Shown here piece after piece: positions 1 through 12,984 of a stretch of 64,000 nt of DNA. The DNA is from Sisyra terminalis (Eukaryota; Arthropoda; Insecta; Neuroptera; Sisyridae): assembly GCA_958496175.1 (NCBI GenBank), contig OY292275.1, positions 37,587,701 to 37,651,700 of the forward strand. Direction: 5' to 3'. How positions within the stretch are numbered: position 1 is the stretch's first letter; each line of letters begins with the position of its first letter. The notes below the pieces were generated by a model. The model did not search any database, was not told the DNA's origin, and was given only the letters and a program-made list of their open reading frames with translations. The position numbers and the translations under genes are program-made.

Positions 1-3000
1 TATATACCCCAAGTAAGCTATTTAATAACTGTGCTCGAGAGATTTTTAAACAAGGTCTCCTCTTTTTTAGTAATATTTATGCAATTCAAAATTTTACAAT
101 TCATTTTATGGGAGATAATAAATTAGCGACAAATCAACTTTAGTCGAATGCCTACAATACTAAAAAAATGACCTGTTTTTAGTAATTATTATTAAAATTA
201 TAAATTGATATTTTTCATATTTTAGAGCTGAAATACCTTTCTAATATATTTAAATATTATTTAAATCGGTTAAGCAATTTTTGAGAAAAAAAGAATAAAC
301 AATTTTTTTAACTAATTTATAGAAAACCTATAAGCGAAAAATTTAAAATTTGCCGGACTAACGAATCTCCTTGTCTTAAAATTATTTTCATTTCCTTCTC
401 TTTTATCCAAACTTCTTATTTTTTACTTAAAAGTATGGAATCTTCAAGTATAGAGACTTGAAGATGAATATTGCTTTTCAAATCTAGGATTAAATGGTAT
501 ATGTATGTATATGTATGCAAGAGAATCGTAAAGTAAAACCGAAACAATTTGTTAATACTAATAGATTATAAGAATTTTATTTCTTTCCTTATTGAATAAT
601 TCCTATGTCAAGCTATTACGAATTTTGTCCATTGAAACAATAGTTTATAATGTAATTTATCTTCAATCTGTCCTTTTTAAGATATTAAGGGATGATTTGA
701 TACAATTCCTCCAAATAAATAAATAAAAAAAATCGTAAGTAGAAAAATCGATTCACAAAACTTGGTTGACTATTTTTAATGTAGTAAATAAGAAAAAGGT
801 TTTCATAGATAGGCAGATAGCTAAGCATTGGTGTTAGAATAGTTGTCTATACACAAAGGCGGATAAACAGAATATTTTTCTAGCTTTTCGCTTGATTGAA
901 GATTGTACATATGCGATTAAAATATTGACAAAAAGGTCATTAAAATTCAGCAAACGTGCCAGTCACCGACACATACGAAAACAGTGCCATCTGTAAACGT
1001 AACAGTACGTATGTAACTATTGAATATGTACGTAACGTGTCTGCGTTACATAATGATATCATGAAAAACATTAGGATCGTTTAAAAATCCAGATCAAAAA
1101 TTATTGCCTACATGACGACACCATGTAAAATGCAGTTTATTGTATTTTGTTATCATTGACGCATGCAATCCGCGTGTGCATTTACCTTGTACGGAATATG
1201 TTTGACATAATAAATATTTACGAAAATTACGTGATTTCCTCGAGGGAATGCTTTCTTTTTGTACGAAATAAATTTTCAGCGAAACAATACAAGTACGAGT
1301 TGAATGAATCTTGAAATATGTTCTCTTAGATTTTTCAAATGAAATTCTTTGCTCCTCTTCTTAAATAAAAAACAATTTAAAATTAAATAACGTGGAAGTC
1401 AAGTTCAGGGGGTTAGTCTTTGAGCATTCGGTCTCTTTAATCCTTTGTTCTGTACGAACATTTTAAATATAAATTCTTTTTTTTTCCTTGTAAAATCAAC
1501 AAATACTCGTACTACTTCTAGTTCAGAAAAGGTTAATTTAAAGTTCAAAATCACATAAATGAGATAATAAATAATAATAAATCTGTGATGCAATTGAGTT
1601 GAAACGAGACACGATTATAAACAATTTATTCAAATAAGAAAATGACAGAGTAAAAACTTAGCGAAAATTGTAACATATGGTCGCAACTGCATTCATTTAT
1701 GTAGACCTCATTGACCAAAAATAGCGACGACGTGATGAAAATGTAACAAATCAAAGTTTTTAAAATCAATAAATATTATAATTAATAGCTGAAAATGTAA
1801 AAATCCCTAATTGCTTAGTTGAATCGATAAAATATTCAAAGCCAGACAGTGAAAAAGAACCTAACACCGTTGGTACCATTAGAGTCGAAATAATTAATTT
1901 AAATGAGATAAAAACAAAAATTCTTCGCCTCCTCTATGAAAATTCCACATCTGACTACTATCATTAATAAAAGGGATGCAAGTGAGGAATTGCATTTTAA
2001 TATTCACCGAACATTTCTCGTTTTGCCCACACAAAATGCAATTTTCTATATTATTATAACGCAGACATAATTTATTGTTCGATTTTAAGTGAATTGGACG
2101 TCTAAAGCGATTAAAAAACGGGAGGAAAAATGCAAGAATGTGAATAAATTGTAATTAATGAGATATATTCATCCAAATGCATTGAATATAACTTGTCCGC
2201 ACACGCAAACTCAAACTGTCTAAATAATTTTAAATTAATTTTTTATTGATTGATTTCAATTGATTTGATTGAACAGGCGTTTTTTCATATCGATACAAAC
2301 ACTATTTTACCAATAAAAAATAGAAGTATGCGTTAAATTTTTTTTCCGACTAGCCTTGGACTCGATAACCCTCGTAAAATTCTTTCGGTATTGATTTGAC
2401 ATTTGCAAATAACAATTCGAATTCGGCGTGATTTATGGAGTTGCAAAGGGGCAGAATATATTTTGCATATGCAGTTTCTTGTGTCTATGGAGCATTTAAA
2501 ATCGACTATTTCGAAGATGTGAAGAAGACAGAGGACGAGAAGGGCACTAACAATAAAGTCACTGACCCACCCTTTTGCTCTCCGAATCGCGTATGGGCAA
2601 AATATGTGGGATTACAGTGAAACTTCTTAACGATTTGACACCTTTCTAATATCACAGGTTTTACAAGGCCTTGTGATACCATTTAGTCAATTTCCCCTCT
2701 GTAAAATGACTTAAAGAAAATTTGAATGAATAATGAAAGATAAACAAATTAATTATAATACCTATTTTTTTGAAATGTTTATCGCATCATCTCTACACCT
2801 GTGGTCTCGATTATCGTGAGTTATAATTAATTGTTACTAGAGGAATAAGAAATGTTTTCCCAGAATAATAAATTTATATTTTTTTTAAATAATTTTACAT
2901 TAGACAACATATCCGGTACTTTTTGATCGGAAGCCTAAGACATAAATTCCTGAATTGAGTTCACAATATTTGTTAGTTTTGAATAATGTAAAATAATATA

Positions 3001-3508
3001 AAGTGTTTGTGTTAAGTATGGGAAAACCGAAAGGCGAGATATGAAGTGAATAAGATGCCAAAAAAAATTTCCAATAAGAAAATAAAAATTTGTTCGTAAA
3101 TGTCGTTATTCTGTACTGCTTTGCATGATAGTGCTTAAAAGGGTTAATCTAAATTTTTTGGACATACAAATTAGGAAATTAATATTTACGGTTTCATCAT
3201 CATCTGTATTACAACTATGTACATACTTTTGCAGCAAACACAAGAATCCAATCTTCATGTAACTGAGAATATAATTCTTTGCAACAAAATACGAAACATT
3301 CATATTTATCTACAATTTTAAATCGGTAGGACAAACAGAATAACAGACACCAAATAAATTTATGAAAAAGCATAAGTAAGAAATAAAATCCGGATATCAC
3401 AGATATCCGATGAATACATCCTTCTACTGCACATTTATTTTAAATTTTGTATACTTTGTTTTCCCTTCTTCTATAACTTATTTTAAAAATAATCAACTTT
3501 TTATATTT
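1..3508. other. AT-rich noncoding DNA, nothing recognised
   Basis: No reading frame here has a recognisable domain or a length beyond chance for such AT-rich DNA. A slightly CpG-richer patch lies at about 950-1200. A small inverted repeat (TATCACA ... TGTGATA) sits near 2650-2685. I see no transposon termini. Confidence 0.5.
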
Positions 3509-3511
3509 GTA

Positions 3512-3675
3512 AGCTGGACAATTTCAAGTGGTCAAGGCGACCATTCCAAAATCGGGAGGTGTTGGATTCGAATCTCGTATAGAACAAATTTTCGATATTT
3601 CTTGATTTACGGATTTTTATTAATCCTAGAGTCGCTAAAGACCTTAGTAGTTAAAAAGCGATGGTAAATAACAAT
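3512..3675 (+). mobile_element. tRNA-derived SINE, diverged copy
   Basis: This copy aligns with the SINE family described at 5992. The A-box region is damaged (only AGTGGTCAAGG is left of the usual start), but the B box (GGATTCGAATCTC) and the following body are clear: GAACAAATTTTCGAT, ACGGATTTTTATTAATCC, TAGAGTCGCTAAAG, and GCGATGGTAAATAACAAT at the tail. I could not find a target-site duplication, so it is probably one of the older copies. Confidence 0.8.
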
Positions 3676-5850
3676 GAATTTTTTTTAAAAGTAATATATC
3701 CTTTACTTATTGTAGAAGCTATCTCTTTCTAGATACTCTGTCTCATTAAGATATCTTCATACGAAGCGGAATATTTTGCTCAATTTAGCACTGAAACTCT
3801 GTGGTCAGGTTGGTGAGTGATTTGGCTAGTAAAATAAAAAATGGCGTTCTTTCAACGCCGATCGCAAACAAAAATATTGTGACTAGCATTCTTTATAGGG
3901 ATTACGATATTTCCTAATATTAGCTTTTCTTTCTTTGACCCATACCCAGCTCAGTTGTTAGCATAGCTTCCAGCGTCAAATCTAGCCAAAAATCCCACTG
4001 AGATGTATGACTAGAGTGAACGTCCTCCATAAGCTCAATGTTAAATTTAAATTTTCATTTCACCTCAATTTGCCGAGTACTCATACCCCTTTGACAGCAT
4101 ATTTGTACAAAATATATTCTCTCCTTTCTAACTCCGTATATGTAGCAGAGTTAAATAGTTTTAATGACGGCCACGAGAGCGCTGAGCTTAAAAATAGGTA
4201 GAAAGGCGAAAGCCCGATGGTACTTAATATGTATTTTTGATAGATTTATGTGAGTGCTGAGGAAGAACTTTAAAATAAGAGGCAATATGAACTGTTATGA
4301 ATTTTAAGTGTGTTTATATGAAAATTTTAAGGCTGCTTTATATTTTGAGAGTCAAGTGTTTTAAGAAAAATAACAACTTTAGTCAGACAATTAACACTAT
4401 GGTTTTTCGACATTTTCGGTTATCTTCCAATTTTGGCAACCACAAGCTCTGTATTTTCTATATATATATTTTTTATATTAGTAGTTGAAAGACTATAAAA
4501 GAGATGCATGAAGGCATTTAGTTTTTTAATAATTCAAAAAGAATTTACTAAACTAACTTCGGTTATTCCGAAACTTTGACCAGACAAATTAGTTTTGAGC
4601 AACTGAAAGATTTTTTCAAAGGGCAGATAAATAAGAACCGTAAGCTCAGATGAGTACAAGCGGTGAAATTTGAGTTATCAATTCAGAAAAGGATAATCGG
4701 TTAAATATACCAAATTTAAGTTTAAGAAATTTAGTATAGAGAACTGACTTGATAGTATAGAAGAGACTTGATAACAAAGACGTTCACTTTTCATCATTAT
4801 TGTTTAAATAAATGTCATATCCGGTAAAGAAATCTTTCCAGTAAATTAAAGTTTTGTAACAACAAAGTAATGCATTTCCACTGTCAAATAAAAATAATGA
4901 GCGACAAATACGGAAGCCACCATAAAAAATAGTAATTTGTCACGTCCACAAAGAACAAGAAAATCTTTAAAATGTTTATTTTATTCAATACAACTTTTTG
5001 GTAGACTTATTAAATTACCCAAAATAAAAATATATTGTCTTATATTACATGTTTTGATGATGGTGTAATAAGAGCAAGAACTAATAAGTCCCACCTGATG
5101 CCTACTCATTTCATGTAATGTACCAAGTTTCAAATTGATGACAAATTCCTATCTATTTTTTTATCATGAATCACGTAGCTACAAAAATAAGAACTCGATT
5201 TCGTGCTTCATGAGGCATTTTGGATACATTTTCTACCACTTGCATCAATTTATAGTTTTTAAATATAAATGACATAATTAACGAGAAAAATTCTTTGTAA
5301 TTAATGCGTTAAGTTTCAAAAATGTGGCCAGTAAATTTCTTTCATTCCATTAAGTCATTAGAGCAGCATTACGAAATGGAAAATGAATGTTTCCAAATTG
5401 AAATGTTAGAAACTATTTGAACAATTGCAAACGTTTTTGCCAACATGCTCATTATTTTATTCGCTTTGGCACAAGGTAATTCATTAAAAAAAGCGAAGCT
5501 GTTTCAAAACACACACAATAATTAACTATTATTCGTATTTAATGAATCCTTGATTTTTATCAATTCAATGTTATAAGAGTTAAGCAGTAAGATATTTAGG
5601 AGAGGAGGAATGTTATAATATATCATTTTAAAATATTACGACAAAATAGATAGAAGAAATAAGATTTTACAAGAATTCCAAGTCTTATTACACGATTGTT
5701 AGTAGATTAATAGCTTTAGAATTTTGAGTTCAATTGGCGTTCCTCTTCTTAAAAAATGTAGAATAATTATTCTTCTAGGTTTGACGATAAATTTAGTGAC
5801 AATTAAAACTCTAAAACATTAACAGTAATACAATTATTGCTGACACTATT
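3676..5850. other. AT-rich noncoding DNA
   Basis: No domain-bearing reading frame. A short imperfect inverted repeat (TGATTTGGCTAG near 3818 against CTAGCCAAAAATCC near 3982) may mark an old MITE at about 3780-3995, but no target duplication is evident. Confidence 0.4.
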
Positions 5851-5975
5851 TGCAGTAATACTATCATGTGAGTGATCCAAGATGCAGATTCTGCCAGGCA
5901 AAGGACGAAACTGCTTTTCACGTTCTGTGGAAATGCTGTATTGTGAATGAATGGAAACAGGATAAATTAGTGATA

Positions 5976-5991
5976 AAAAACCCTGGAACTA
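5976..5991. repeat. SINE target-site duplication, left copy
   Basis: AAAAACCCTGGAACTA directly precedes the SINE. It is repeated with one change (AAAAATCCTGGAACTA) at 6161-6176. Confidence 0.8.
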
Positions 5992-6160
5992 GCCTACTGG
6001 TGGCCGAGTGGTCAAAGTAACCGCTCCAAAATTGGTAGGTGTTGGGTTCGAATCCCGTAACAAGCAAATTTTCTATAATTTCTTGATTTACGGATTTTTA
6101 TTAACCCTAGAGTTGCTAAAGCCCTTGATAGTTATAAAGCGACTGTAAATAATAATTAAA
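5992..6160 (+). mobile_element. tRNA-derived SINE, full-length reference copy
   Basis: The 5' head is tRNA-like (closest in feel to Ser/Leu type). It has an internal RNA polymerase III A box, TGGCCGAGTGG at 6001-6011, and a B box, GGTTCGAATCC, near 6046. The unique body carries CTTGATTTACGGATTTTTATT, AACCCTAGAGTTGCTAAAG and TTATAAAGCGA, and the 3' tail is AAATAATAATTA followed by A's. A 15-of-16 target-site duplication flanks it, so the ends are well fixed. It lies inside the C-terminal coding region of a LINE remnant. Transcription would be by Pol III and mobilisation by a LINE in trans, as known for tRNA SINEs. Confidence 0.9.
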
Positions 6161-6176
6161 AAAAATCCTGGAACTA
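6161..6176. repeat. SINE target-site duplication, right copy
   Basis: AAAAATCCTGGAACTA, a 15/16 match to 5976-5991. Confidence 0.8.
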
Positions 6177-6336
6177 AACAAGTTGAAAAACATCTAGTAA
6201 GCTAGGTGTTAAGGTTCACCCATCTACTTAATTTAACAAGGTGAAATAAGAACACGGAAACACAATAAACCCTGAAGCTGCAGTGTTATTATCCTGACAA
6301 TTAACCTCATCCTGTAAATTCCAATTAAATAAAAAA

Positions 6337-8700
6337 AGACTATATATTAGTGAACCAAGTTTAGAGTTTTCAAAAAGTTGAAGTAGAAATGCGTAAGCGA
6401 TCTGTTCAGTGAATAATAAGCAATCATGATTGTACTTTGAATTGCCAAAGAAGAATAGTGATCACAGAGACATAATTTTGAAATTCCCTGCTAATTTCAG
6501 GTTTGCTTCATCTTGAAAATATTATTTATATAACCCAGATATTTAAAGTTTCAATAAATGTAGTTTTTGTGTATTTTTTCAAATTAGAATTATGCAACTA
6601 AAAATTCTTCACAAGTATTTTTTCAATATAATCTATCGAACTAATGACCACTAATCTGTAAACCGATTGAACCTGTGTAACCAATACCTTCCTGATTTTT
6701 TGAAGTTGTAAATTTTCTTAGCGGAAAATTCATAAATATAAGTAAAAATTATTTGATAAAAAGTTTCACGATGGAAATGAATATGAGATATATAAGAAAG
6801 TTGATTAAAGTATATATTTCAAATGTCACAATAAAATTTTCTGATAATTCCATGTTTTCCAAATCTATAGTCACACTGGAGAAGGATACTCTTCCCCTTA
6901 CCTTATTTAAACGAAGGTTATTGTGTGTAGAAAGACTTTCTAAATGCTAAAATAACGAATTAAATAATTTTAAGATTCATTAAATTGTCTTTATATTTTC
7001 CTTTAGAACCAACAAAAGAGACGAGGAAGTCTCTAAGTAACACATATTTTAATTAAAAATAGTTTTTAGTAATGAAAAAATGTTCCAACACAATATTATT
7101 TTCTACCGGTTAAGTTTTCTTCCTGAATTCTAAAAACTATCGTAGAAAAATAAAAAACAAAATTGTACACCGCAAATGAAAAGGGAGGGGTATCTGACTC
7201 GCGTACAATTTATTTACACAGAATAATCGCTTCAGTTGGTAACCTGTGAGATATCCATAGGTAATTCAACGATTGGACTCTTTGCTTGAGCCATCTTCAT
7301 ACATTATATTTTATTACTATTCGAATTTGGTTTGAAATGAATAATACTAGCAATTTTCGCTCCCTAATTTGACTTTACCAACCATTGTTTATATTTTAGT
7401 ATAAAAACGTGTTATTATATAACTTTAATATTTAAAGATTTCTTGTGAGACCAAGAAGAGGCGCAAATATTAATTACACACTTTCAACGTACGTGCTGAA
7501 AGTAAAAAATACTCCTACCTAATTTATTCTGAGTTAAGAACCTGACTACTCTACAAACCCCAATAACAGGTTTAATAAAATGTATAACATTAATTAAAAA
7601 TCACGCAGAACATGAATTTAAAATTTTTTGACAAAATTGTTACTAATTAAAAGTAAGCGGAGCATTAATTGAAACTATAGTACAAATTTTATTAGAAAAA
7701 AGGGATGATTTAAAACGTAAAAATGAGTCTTTATATTTGTTTATAATCTTTAAGGGTTTTTAAATTGAGAACTTTCAAAATCACATTTGAATACGTTTGA
7801 ATTTTAACGGAAGAATAAAACAGTAATTTTGCATCAATAAAATAATTCACATTCCTTGTTTATTCGAGTTTTGCATTATCATTGTTCCGAATTCAAGCGA
7901 AAGGGGAAAAAATTTCCACATCATTCCCATACATATTATTTTCTTGTCGATGAGAAAACAGCAATTCAATCACGTAAATAAATTGCATTTTCACAAAGTG
8001 AATTTTCCCGTACAGCAAAGAAAAGAGAATTTTTTTCTCGAGCTAGTCCCAGTAGATCCCGATGGGGATGAACGGGTGAGAAGACAGAAACGCGTTCCAA
8101 GAATAAATCACGTCAAATATAAATCAAATACTTAACAATTGACTGAATTTGATCGAAATAATAAGAAAAGAATCCTTTTTTTCTGATATTTCCATTCTGT
8201 TGGTGATGCTATATGAAGACCTATCTTTTATTGTTATCTGTGAATTATTAGAGCAATGTTTTGATTGGAAATATTCGTTGATTTTGAGGAGCAATTTCTG
8301 ATAGCCGATCCAATTTTATGTGGATCAGAGTTTTTTATGTGATATCTGAGATTAGTATTTTCTCATATGATTGGCACTGTTGCAATAAATGAAGGAAAAA
8401 TTACAAGGCCTCGATTGCATGTGCTTTGTTTTATTGAGTTAATTAGTTGGAAATATCTTGTAAGATTTTTCTTGGAGAAAAAATTTGATTCATGTCGATA
8501 ATATGCAGGCTTTTTTTTTGATCTTTGAATCAATAAATTTCTCGTGACAGGAAAGTAAAAGTTATTAGAAGCACGAAAATCTCAAAGGATTTTGAAAATG
8601 TTTTAGTATCACATACCATTAGTCCATTATGCAAGAATCGCTAGTCTCCTTTTTCAGCGTTTTTTTGTTCACAAATCGCACGTAATATTCACACAAAAAC
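6337..8700. other. AT-rich noncoding DNA
   Basis: No recognisable element or domain. A frame at 7944-8135 has a run of charged residues but no start context or domain that I can support. Confidence 0.4.
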
Positions 8701-8759
8701 ACATTAAGTTTGCAACAATTAAAGGCTGACATCCAAAAGTTTTCGAGTTCCAATCATTA

Positions 8760-9440
8760 ATGGCGTCTCGATAAAAGAGGTTTATTAGCGAAACTTGTGG
8801 TCGTAAAAGCTGGTAAGTTCGAGGGCGTATGTTTTATTATTTTTTTTTTTTGCAAATTCGATTTTGTGCAAAAGTTTCTGTTCATTTAACGAACGAGCAG
8901 AAGTTAACACCGATCGTCGATATCTCGCCCATGTCTGAAGAACGTAAATCGGAATGATTTGCGATCGAGCATCCACAGCTTCCAAATGGACTTCCTGCAT
9001 CGGACACAAAATGACGTCGGACGCACGTTCCGCTCATCCGAACGTCCTGGAACCTATATGGAAACGTGAGTTTGCATCATATCCGTTCAAATGCTTAGTT
9101 TGCACGTTGCAAATTTAAACGGAAATTGACAAATTTGATGCGAATTTGAACATGTGCAGTGGCGTCTTAAGACCAATGTAGGCCAGCAATATCTTCACTG
9201 TCGCATGCCAGACATGACAACCTCTCTTTCCTTCGCCTGGGATTATCTTCACTTGTTCACATCTTCCAACGGCCAAACTCGGATTCTCTGCTATTTTTCG
9301 CAAGAAACTCAACTCTTCGGGCACATGATTTGTTCTTGTCGTTAGTGGCCAAGTCGTGACAGTTTGTTAAACGTGTGTTCCAGATTCTAGTTTACAGAAC
9401 GCTACGTACAATGTACATATTAGGCAAAACTTTTTTTCTA
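8760..9440. promoter_or_regulatory. CpG-rich, GC-richer island; possible conserved regulatory element or exon
   Basis: Base composition rises clearly above the neighbours, most of all at 8890-9070. CpG-containing words are dense there (CCGATCGTCGATATCTCGCCC, GCGATCGAG, GACGTCGGACGCACG). No transposon termini are seen. Short frames span it on both strands (8785-9009 reverse; 9154-9345 forward, 9115-9324 reverse) but carry no known domain. In decayed AT-rich DNA an intact CpG-rich block suggests selective constraint or a recent origin. Enhancer, promoter, noncoding exon and unrecognised coding exon are all possible. This is inference from composition alone. Confidence 0.3.
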
Positions 9441-10812
9441 CGACAGGAAAATAAAAGAGCCAAACCAAACTGAAATCCCCCACATTTGATAAATCGATTG
9501 GAAAATATCAATTAGTAACGTAGGTATCGAATTTCATTTATCTCCACGGCCCGTTATTTGTGTTGGTCATTAATCATGAAGGGTGACAAAAGTCAAAGTG
9601 CTGTTTGAAAATCGTTGCCGAACTTCAAAGCAATTTTTATCTTATTAGCGGAAGAAAAAAAAACGCTAATTTGAAATTAATTAGCATCTTATACGCTAAT
9701 GAACCATCCAAAACCTATGTAGTTATCAAATTAAAAAGATTTTTTATCAAAACCGACAACACTAAACTATCGATACCTTTAAAAATAAACGACTCAGCTA
9801 CAACACGACAGATTTTTCCCACAGAACCGCAAACAACGTAAAATATCATTGTAACATTATACGCATTAAAGTACAAACAACAAAAAGTTAATCTAATTTA
9901 GAAAAAACGTAACATTGCTATTAATAAAAGGGAATTGTAAGTTTGGTTTACAGATTGTTTTCAGATATCATACTATTTTTAATTGGCAATAATCAATTAG
10001 ACGATAATACAAAAGTTACTTCTGCGGCTTTTTCAAACCAAAGGTGTCGTTGCTCAAATTGGTGGTTATCAACTGCAAAATCTAAACATGAACAACTTCC
10101 AAAATTAAATTGAAAAGAAAGTCGAATTTAGTGACTTTTAAAGATGAATATCTTTCATTAAATCATACGACAATAGCCGAATTCATGGACGAAAAATTAA
10201 AAAGTTAATATTTTGTGAAAATTATTGAAGTAATTCAATGATTTTTTTAACGAAATTTAATATATATTATGTATTTGGTCGCTTACTTTATTGTTATAAA
10301 GTAAAGATACCAACTTTCAAGGGTAAAAAGAGATATAAAATAAATTAATGTGTCCCAAAGTCCCGAAACCAACAAGTTTGGAAGGTACATATGTTCACGG
10401 AAAAAATAATAGCAAAAATTATAATAATACACAGGAATTTCTGTTATTAATTATTGCAGTGCGGGACCTTAAACCATATTTTGTAACTTTTACGATGTCG
10501 CATCGTAAATTTTATTTAACAAGGATTACTATGTCAAACAGAACACTTTGTTACAGAACAGTACGAATGTGTTCGTTGAGAAATCAGAGAGTAGAGGTAC
10601 AGAAATAATGGTATTAGGAAGTTCTGTTTCTTTTACTTGTATATGATATATACATTTTTTTCCGTGTTCAAGTATATAATACAACATACGTTTGCATATG
10701 ACTATACATATGCAATCCTTCGGGTAGATAATCAGTCAATATACAGTATTTGTTGGAAAAAAAATTACAAAAAACGAATAAAATCTACTAAAATGGGAAT
10801 GAAGCATTTTTA
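9441..10812. other. AT-rich noncoding DNA
   Basis: Nothing recognised. The frame at 10348-10608 shows no domain. Confidence 0.4.
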
Positions 10813-10859
10813 AAGCCAATATTTCCACTCGCGGATAGAATTATCATATCCTCAATTTC
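10813..10859 (-). mobile_element. Harbinger-like MITE fragment (terminal piece)
   Basis: GCCAATATTTCCACTCGCGG followed by ATAGA is the reverse complement of the right terminus seen at 11020-11047 and 50912-50936. It is a detached end belonging to the same cluster. Confidence 0.45.
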
Positions 10860-11047
10860 CGGTCGGTATTTTTACATAGCGACATTTATCTTTCTAATAA
10901 AATTTTATTCGGAGGATAGAGAACAGCTGCACATATTCATCAAAGAATAGTGAAACGTGTAGGATTTATCTACCAGATAATTTTTTATCTGTTAAATAGC
11001 TGTCTTTAAGATATGGTCTATCTATCCGTGAGTGGAAAAACAGGCCT
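10860..11047 (+). mobile_element. Harbinger-like MITE, copy 1 of an inverted pair
   Basis: The left end GGTCGGTATTTTTAC and right end GAGTGGAAAAACAGGCCT resemble the termini of the cleaner copy at 50730-50936. The inside shares the blocks TAAAATTTTATTCGG, GGATAGAGAA, ACAGATAA-type words and TCTATCC. A TAA follows the right end. The family has TAA-type 3-bp flanks and GGGC-like tips, which fits PIF/Harbinger. No transposase is encoded. Confidence 0.65.
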
Positions 11048-11050
11048 TAA

Positions 11051-11215
11051 GATAGCTATTTAATAGATAAAAACTGTATCTGTTAGATAAATCTAAAACT
11101 TTTACCCAATACATTTCACTATCCTTAGGTGAAAATACGCGTATTTTCTCTATCCCTCGGATGAAATTTTATCTTGGAGATAAATTTCATTTTGTAGGTA
11201 TGAAAATACCGACCC
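11051..11215 (-). mobile_element. Harbinger-like MITE, copy 2 (inverted)
   Basis: Read on the reverse strand this starts GGGTCGGTATTTTCATACC and runs through ATAAAATTTCATCC, GAGGGATAGAGAAAATACGC and GTATTTTCACCTAAGG. It parallels the copies at 10860 and 50730. It lacks the far terminus and abuts copy 1 tail to tail, so 10860-11215 can fold into a long hairpin. TTA (11216-11218) follows the tip. Confidence 0.65.
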
Positions 11216-11218
11216 TTA

Positions 11219-12970
11219 GAGTTGAAAACAATTATAAAAATTAATTAATGATTTAACATAAGATTAGAAACCCTGTCTACATGTTTCATTGTAAAATTTT
11301 CAATAGAAATAACATTTGGAGGAAAAATTTCAAATTTAGAAAAAAATAGTAAAAGAAATTTTATTATTCTTGAATATGTCATACTAATACACAACTTTTG
11401 AAAGCTATTTTAGAATTAAAGCGATATTAAGTCAATACCGATTTAGGACGTTGTGAAGCCTATTTATAAACTTCTTCAAAGACGGTTCCTAATTGAGACG
11501 AAGATCAGTTAGCAGAAGTTAGTTAAAACTAATTTTTTAGTACTTGGTTTATAATTTTAAAATATTTTATTATCCGGAGCATTTTTAGGATAAAAGGCGC
11601 AAACAATGTATTCGAATAATTTATTAAATCATCGTTCCACGTTTACCTTGCATCATTTCAAGTCTAATAATATAAAAATAATGAATTGTTCAATGTACTC
11701 TTTTTTTATCGTATTTTCTCATTGTTGAGTCTTTAATATCTTATTCTGTATAATCAGAACCCGCGACATTGTGACATGAAAATATTATATCACGAATATA
11801 CGTTGCTACTTTCATTGTCTTCAACTTCATAATATAAATAAACTGGTTAAATCATAAATCTCATATACATTATTTTCAGATACATATTTATTGTTGTTAA
11901 ATTTAAAGACTTATACAACCAATGTTAATCATTAAGTTATATTGGTAACCAATGTTACATTGGTCTTTTTATAAAAATTGATCTAAAAGACATAGTTTTC
12001 CTATAATTACTTATAAAAATTGTTAATTCTGATACCTATCAGGTTTTTAATAGATATAAAAATAAAATAGCTTATAATATTCAACATTTATTAATGAGGT
12101 CCGACACCAGTTTACATCAGAGATTCCACAGAGGTATAAAATCCGAATAAGGGCAAATGATAAATTTCAAGAAGCTATACCTTGCATCATAAAGTCTTTA
12201 AGAATTTCTTTTCAAAAATCTTTTAGAATAGCACTATAGTCCCCGTTGCACAACTAGGATTTTCTTGAAAACAAGTTAAGAAGGATTAATAGATATAAAA
12301 AGTAATGCATATATGTCAATTGTGAAACTTTTCAACCTGAATTAGCGAAAGAGTTATTAGATGGCTAACACCTTTAGAAGGGATATATTTAGTAACTAAG
12401 AAACAAGTATTTACTTTTATATACGTACATTTCTGGGACTCTGGCGAATATAAAATAATTAGATCAACAAGTGAACTTTTGTTCTAATCTAAGTTTTAAT
12501 ATTTCCTACATTAAAGACAAATATTCTTTACTTGTATCCGTTTATGATTAATATACATACATATATTTATTATTTAAACCTACTAACTTCAAAAAAATCT
12601 AATTTAACCATCCATATTAGTATTTCGGTTGGAATTATTTATGCTTTCGTTCTCTTTTAATTTTTGTTTATGATAGAAATTTTTATTTACTTGTAGTAAA
12701 GACAAGCTTTTTAACGACATTAGAAATTAAATTCAAATAAAAGTTATACTTCTTATAAATTTTCAATTTCCTATCTATAATTTTCAAATTGTTCAAATCA
12801 AAGAGATTTTTAATCAGATACCATAATCATTAAATTTATCACCTCATAAATATAAAGCCTCATAAAACACATTTGATGTTAAACAGGTTATAAATTTGAA
12901 AATTTCCGCTTAAAATTTGAAAATTACCCTCCAATGAATAAAAAGTTCAATCTTTATTTACGAGAAAGTA
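11219..12970. other. AT-rich noncoding DNA
   Basis: Nothing recognised beyond simple AT-rich sequence. Confidence 0.4.
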
Positions 12971-12984
12971 AAGGGAAAAATTGT

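Larger units (their letters stand above)
5858..6290 (+). mobile_element. LINE 3' end (RNase H-type non-LTR retrotransposon), interrupted by a SINE
   Basis: The forward strand encodes the zinc-knuckle-like tail typical of the C-terminus of RNase H-bearing LINE polyproteins: YHVSDP, then CRFC ... ETAFH ... C (C-x2-C, H, C pattern) at about 5868-5932. The frame runs through IVNEWKQDKL and is then split by the SINE at 5992-6160. It resumes after the SINE with VEKHLV and LRF.HLL, which match the C-terminal residues of the reverse-strand copy at 40.1-40.9 kb (VKKHIV, LRFIQLL). The first 3' untranslated bases also match that copy (AGGTGAAATA, GAAACA.AAT), so both belong to one family. The copy is 5'-truncated near 5858 and ends near an A-rich run at about 6335. 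Stop codons make it a dead fragment. Assignment to the I/R1/LOA group is inferred from domain type only. Confidence 0.75.

Noticed and set aside
480..520. CRISPR or microsatellite array
   Set aside because: Only a few TATG units (TATGTATGTATATGTATGC); no spaced direct repeats anywhere in the window.
5992..6060. tRNA gene
   Set aside because: A and B boxes are perfect, but the acceptor stem cannot be formed and the sequence continues into a repeated body with an A-rich tail and target duplications, so it is a SINE.
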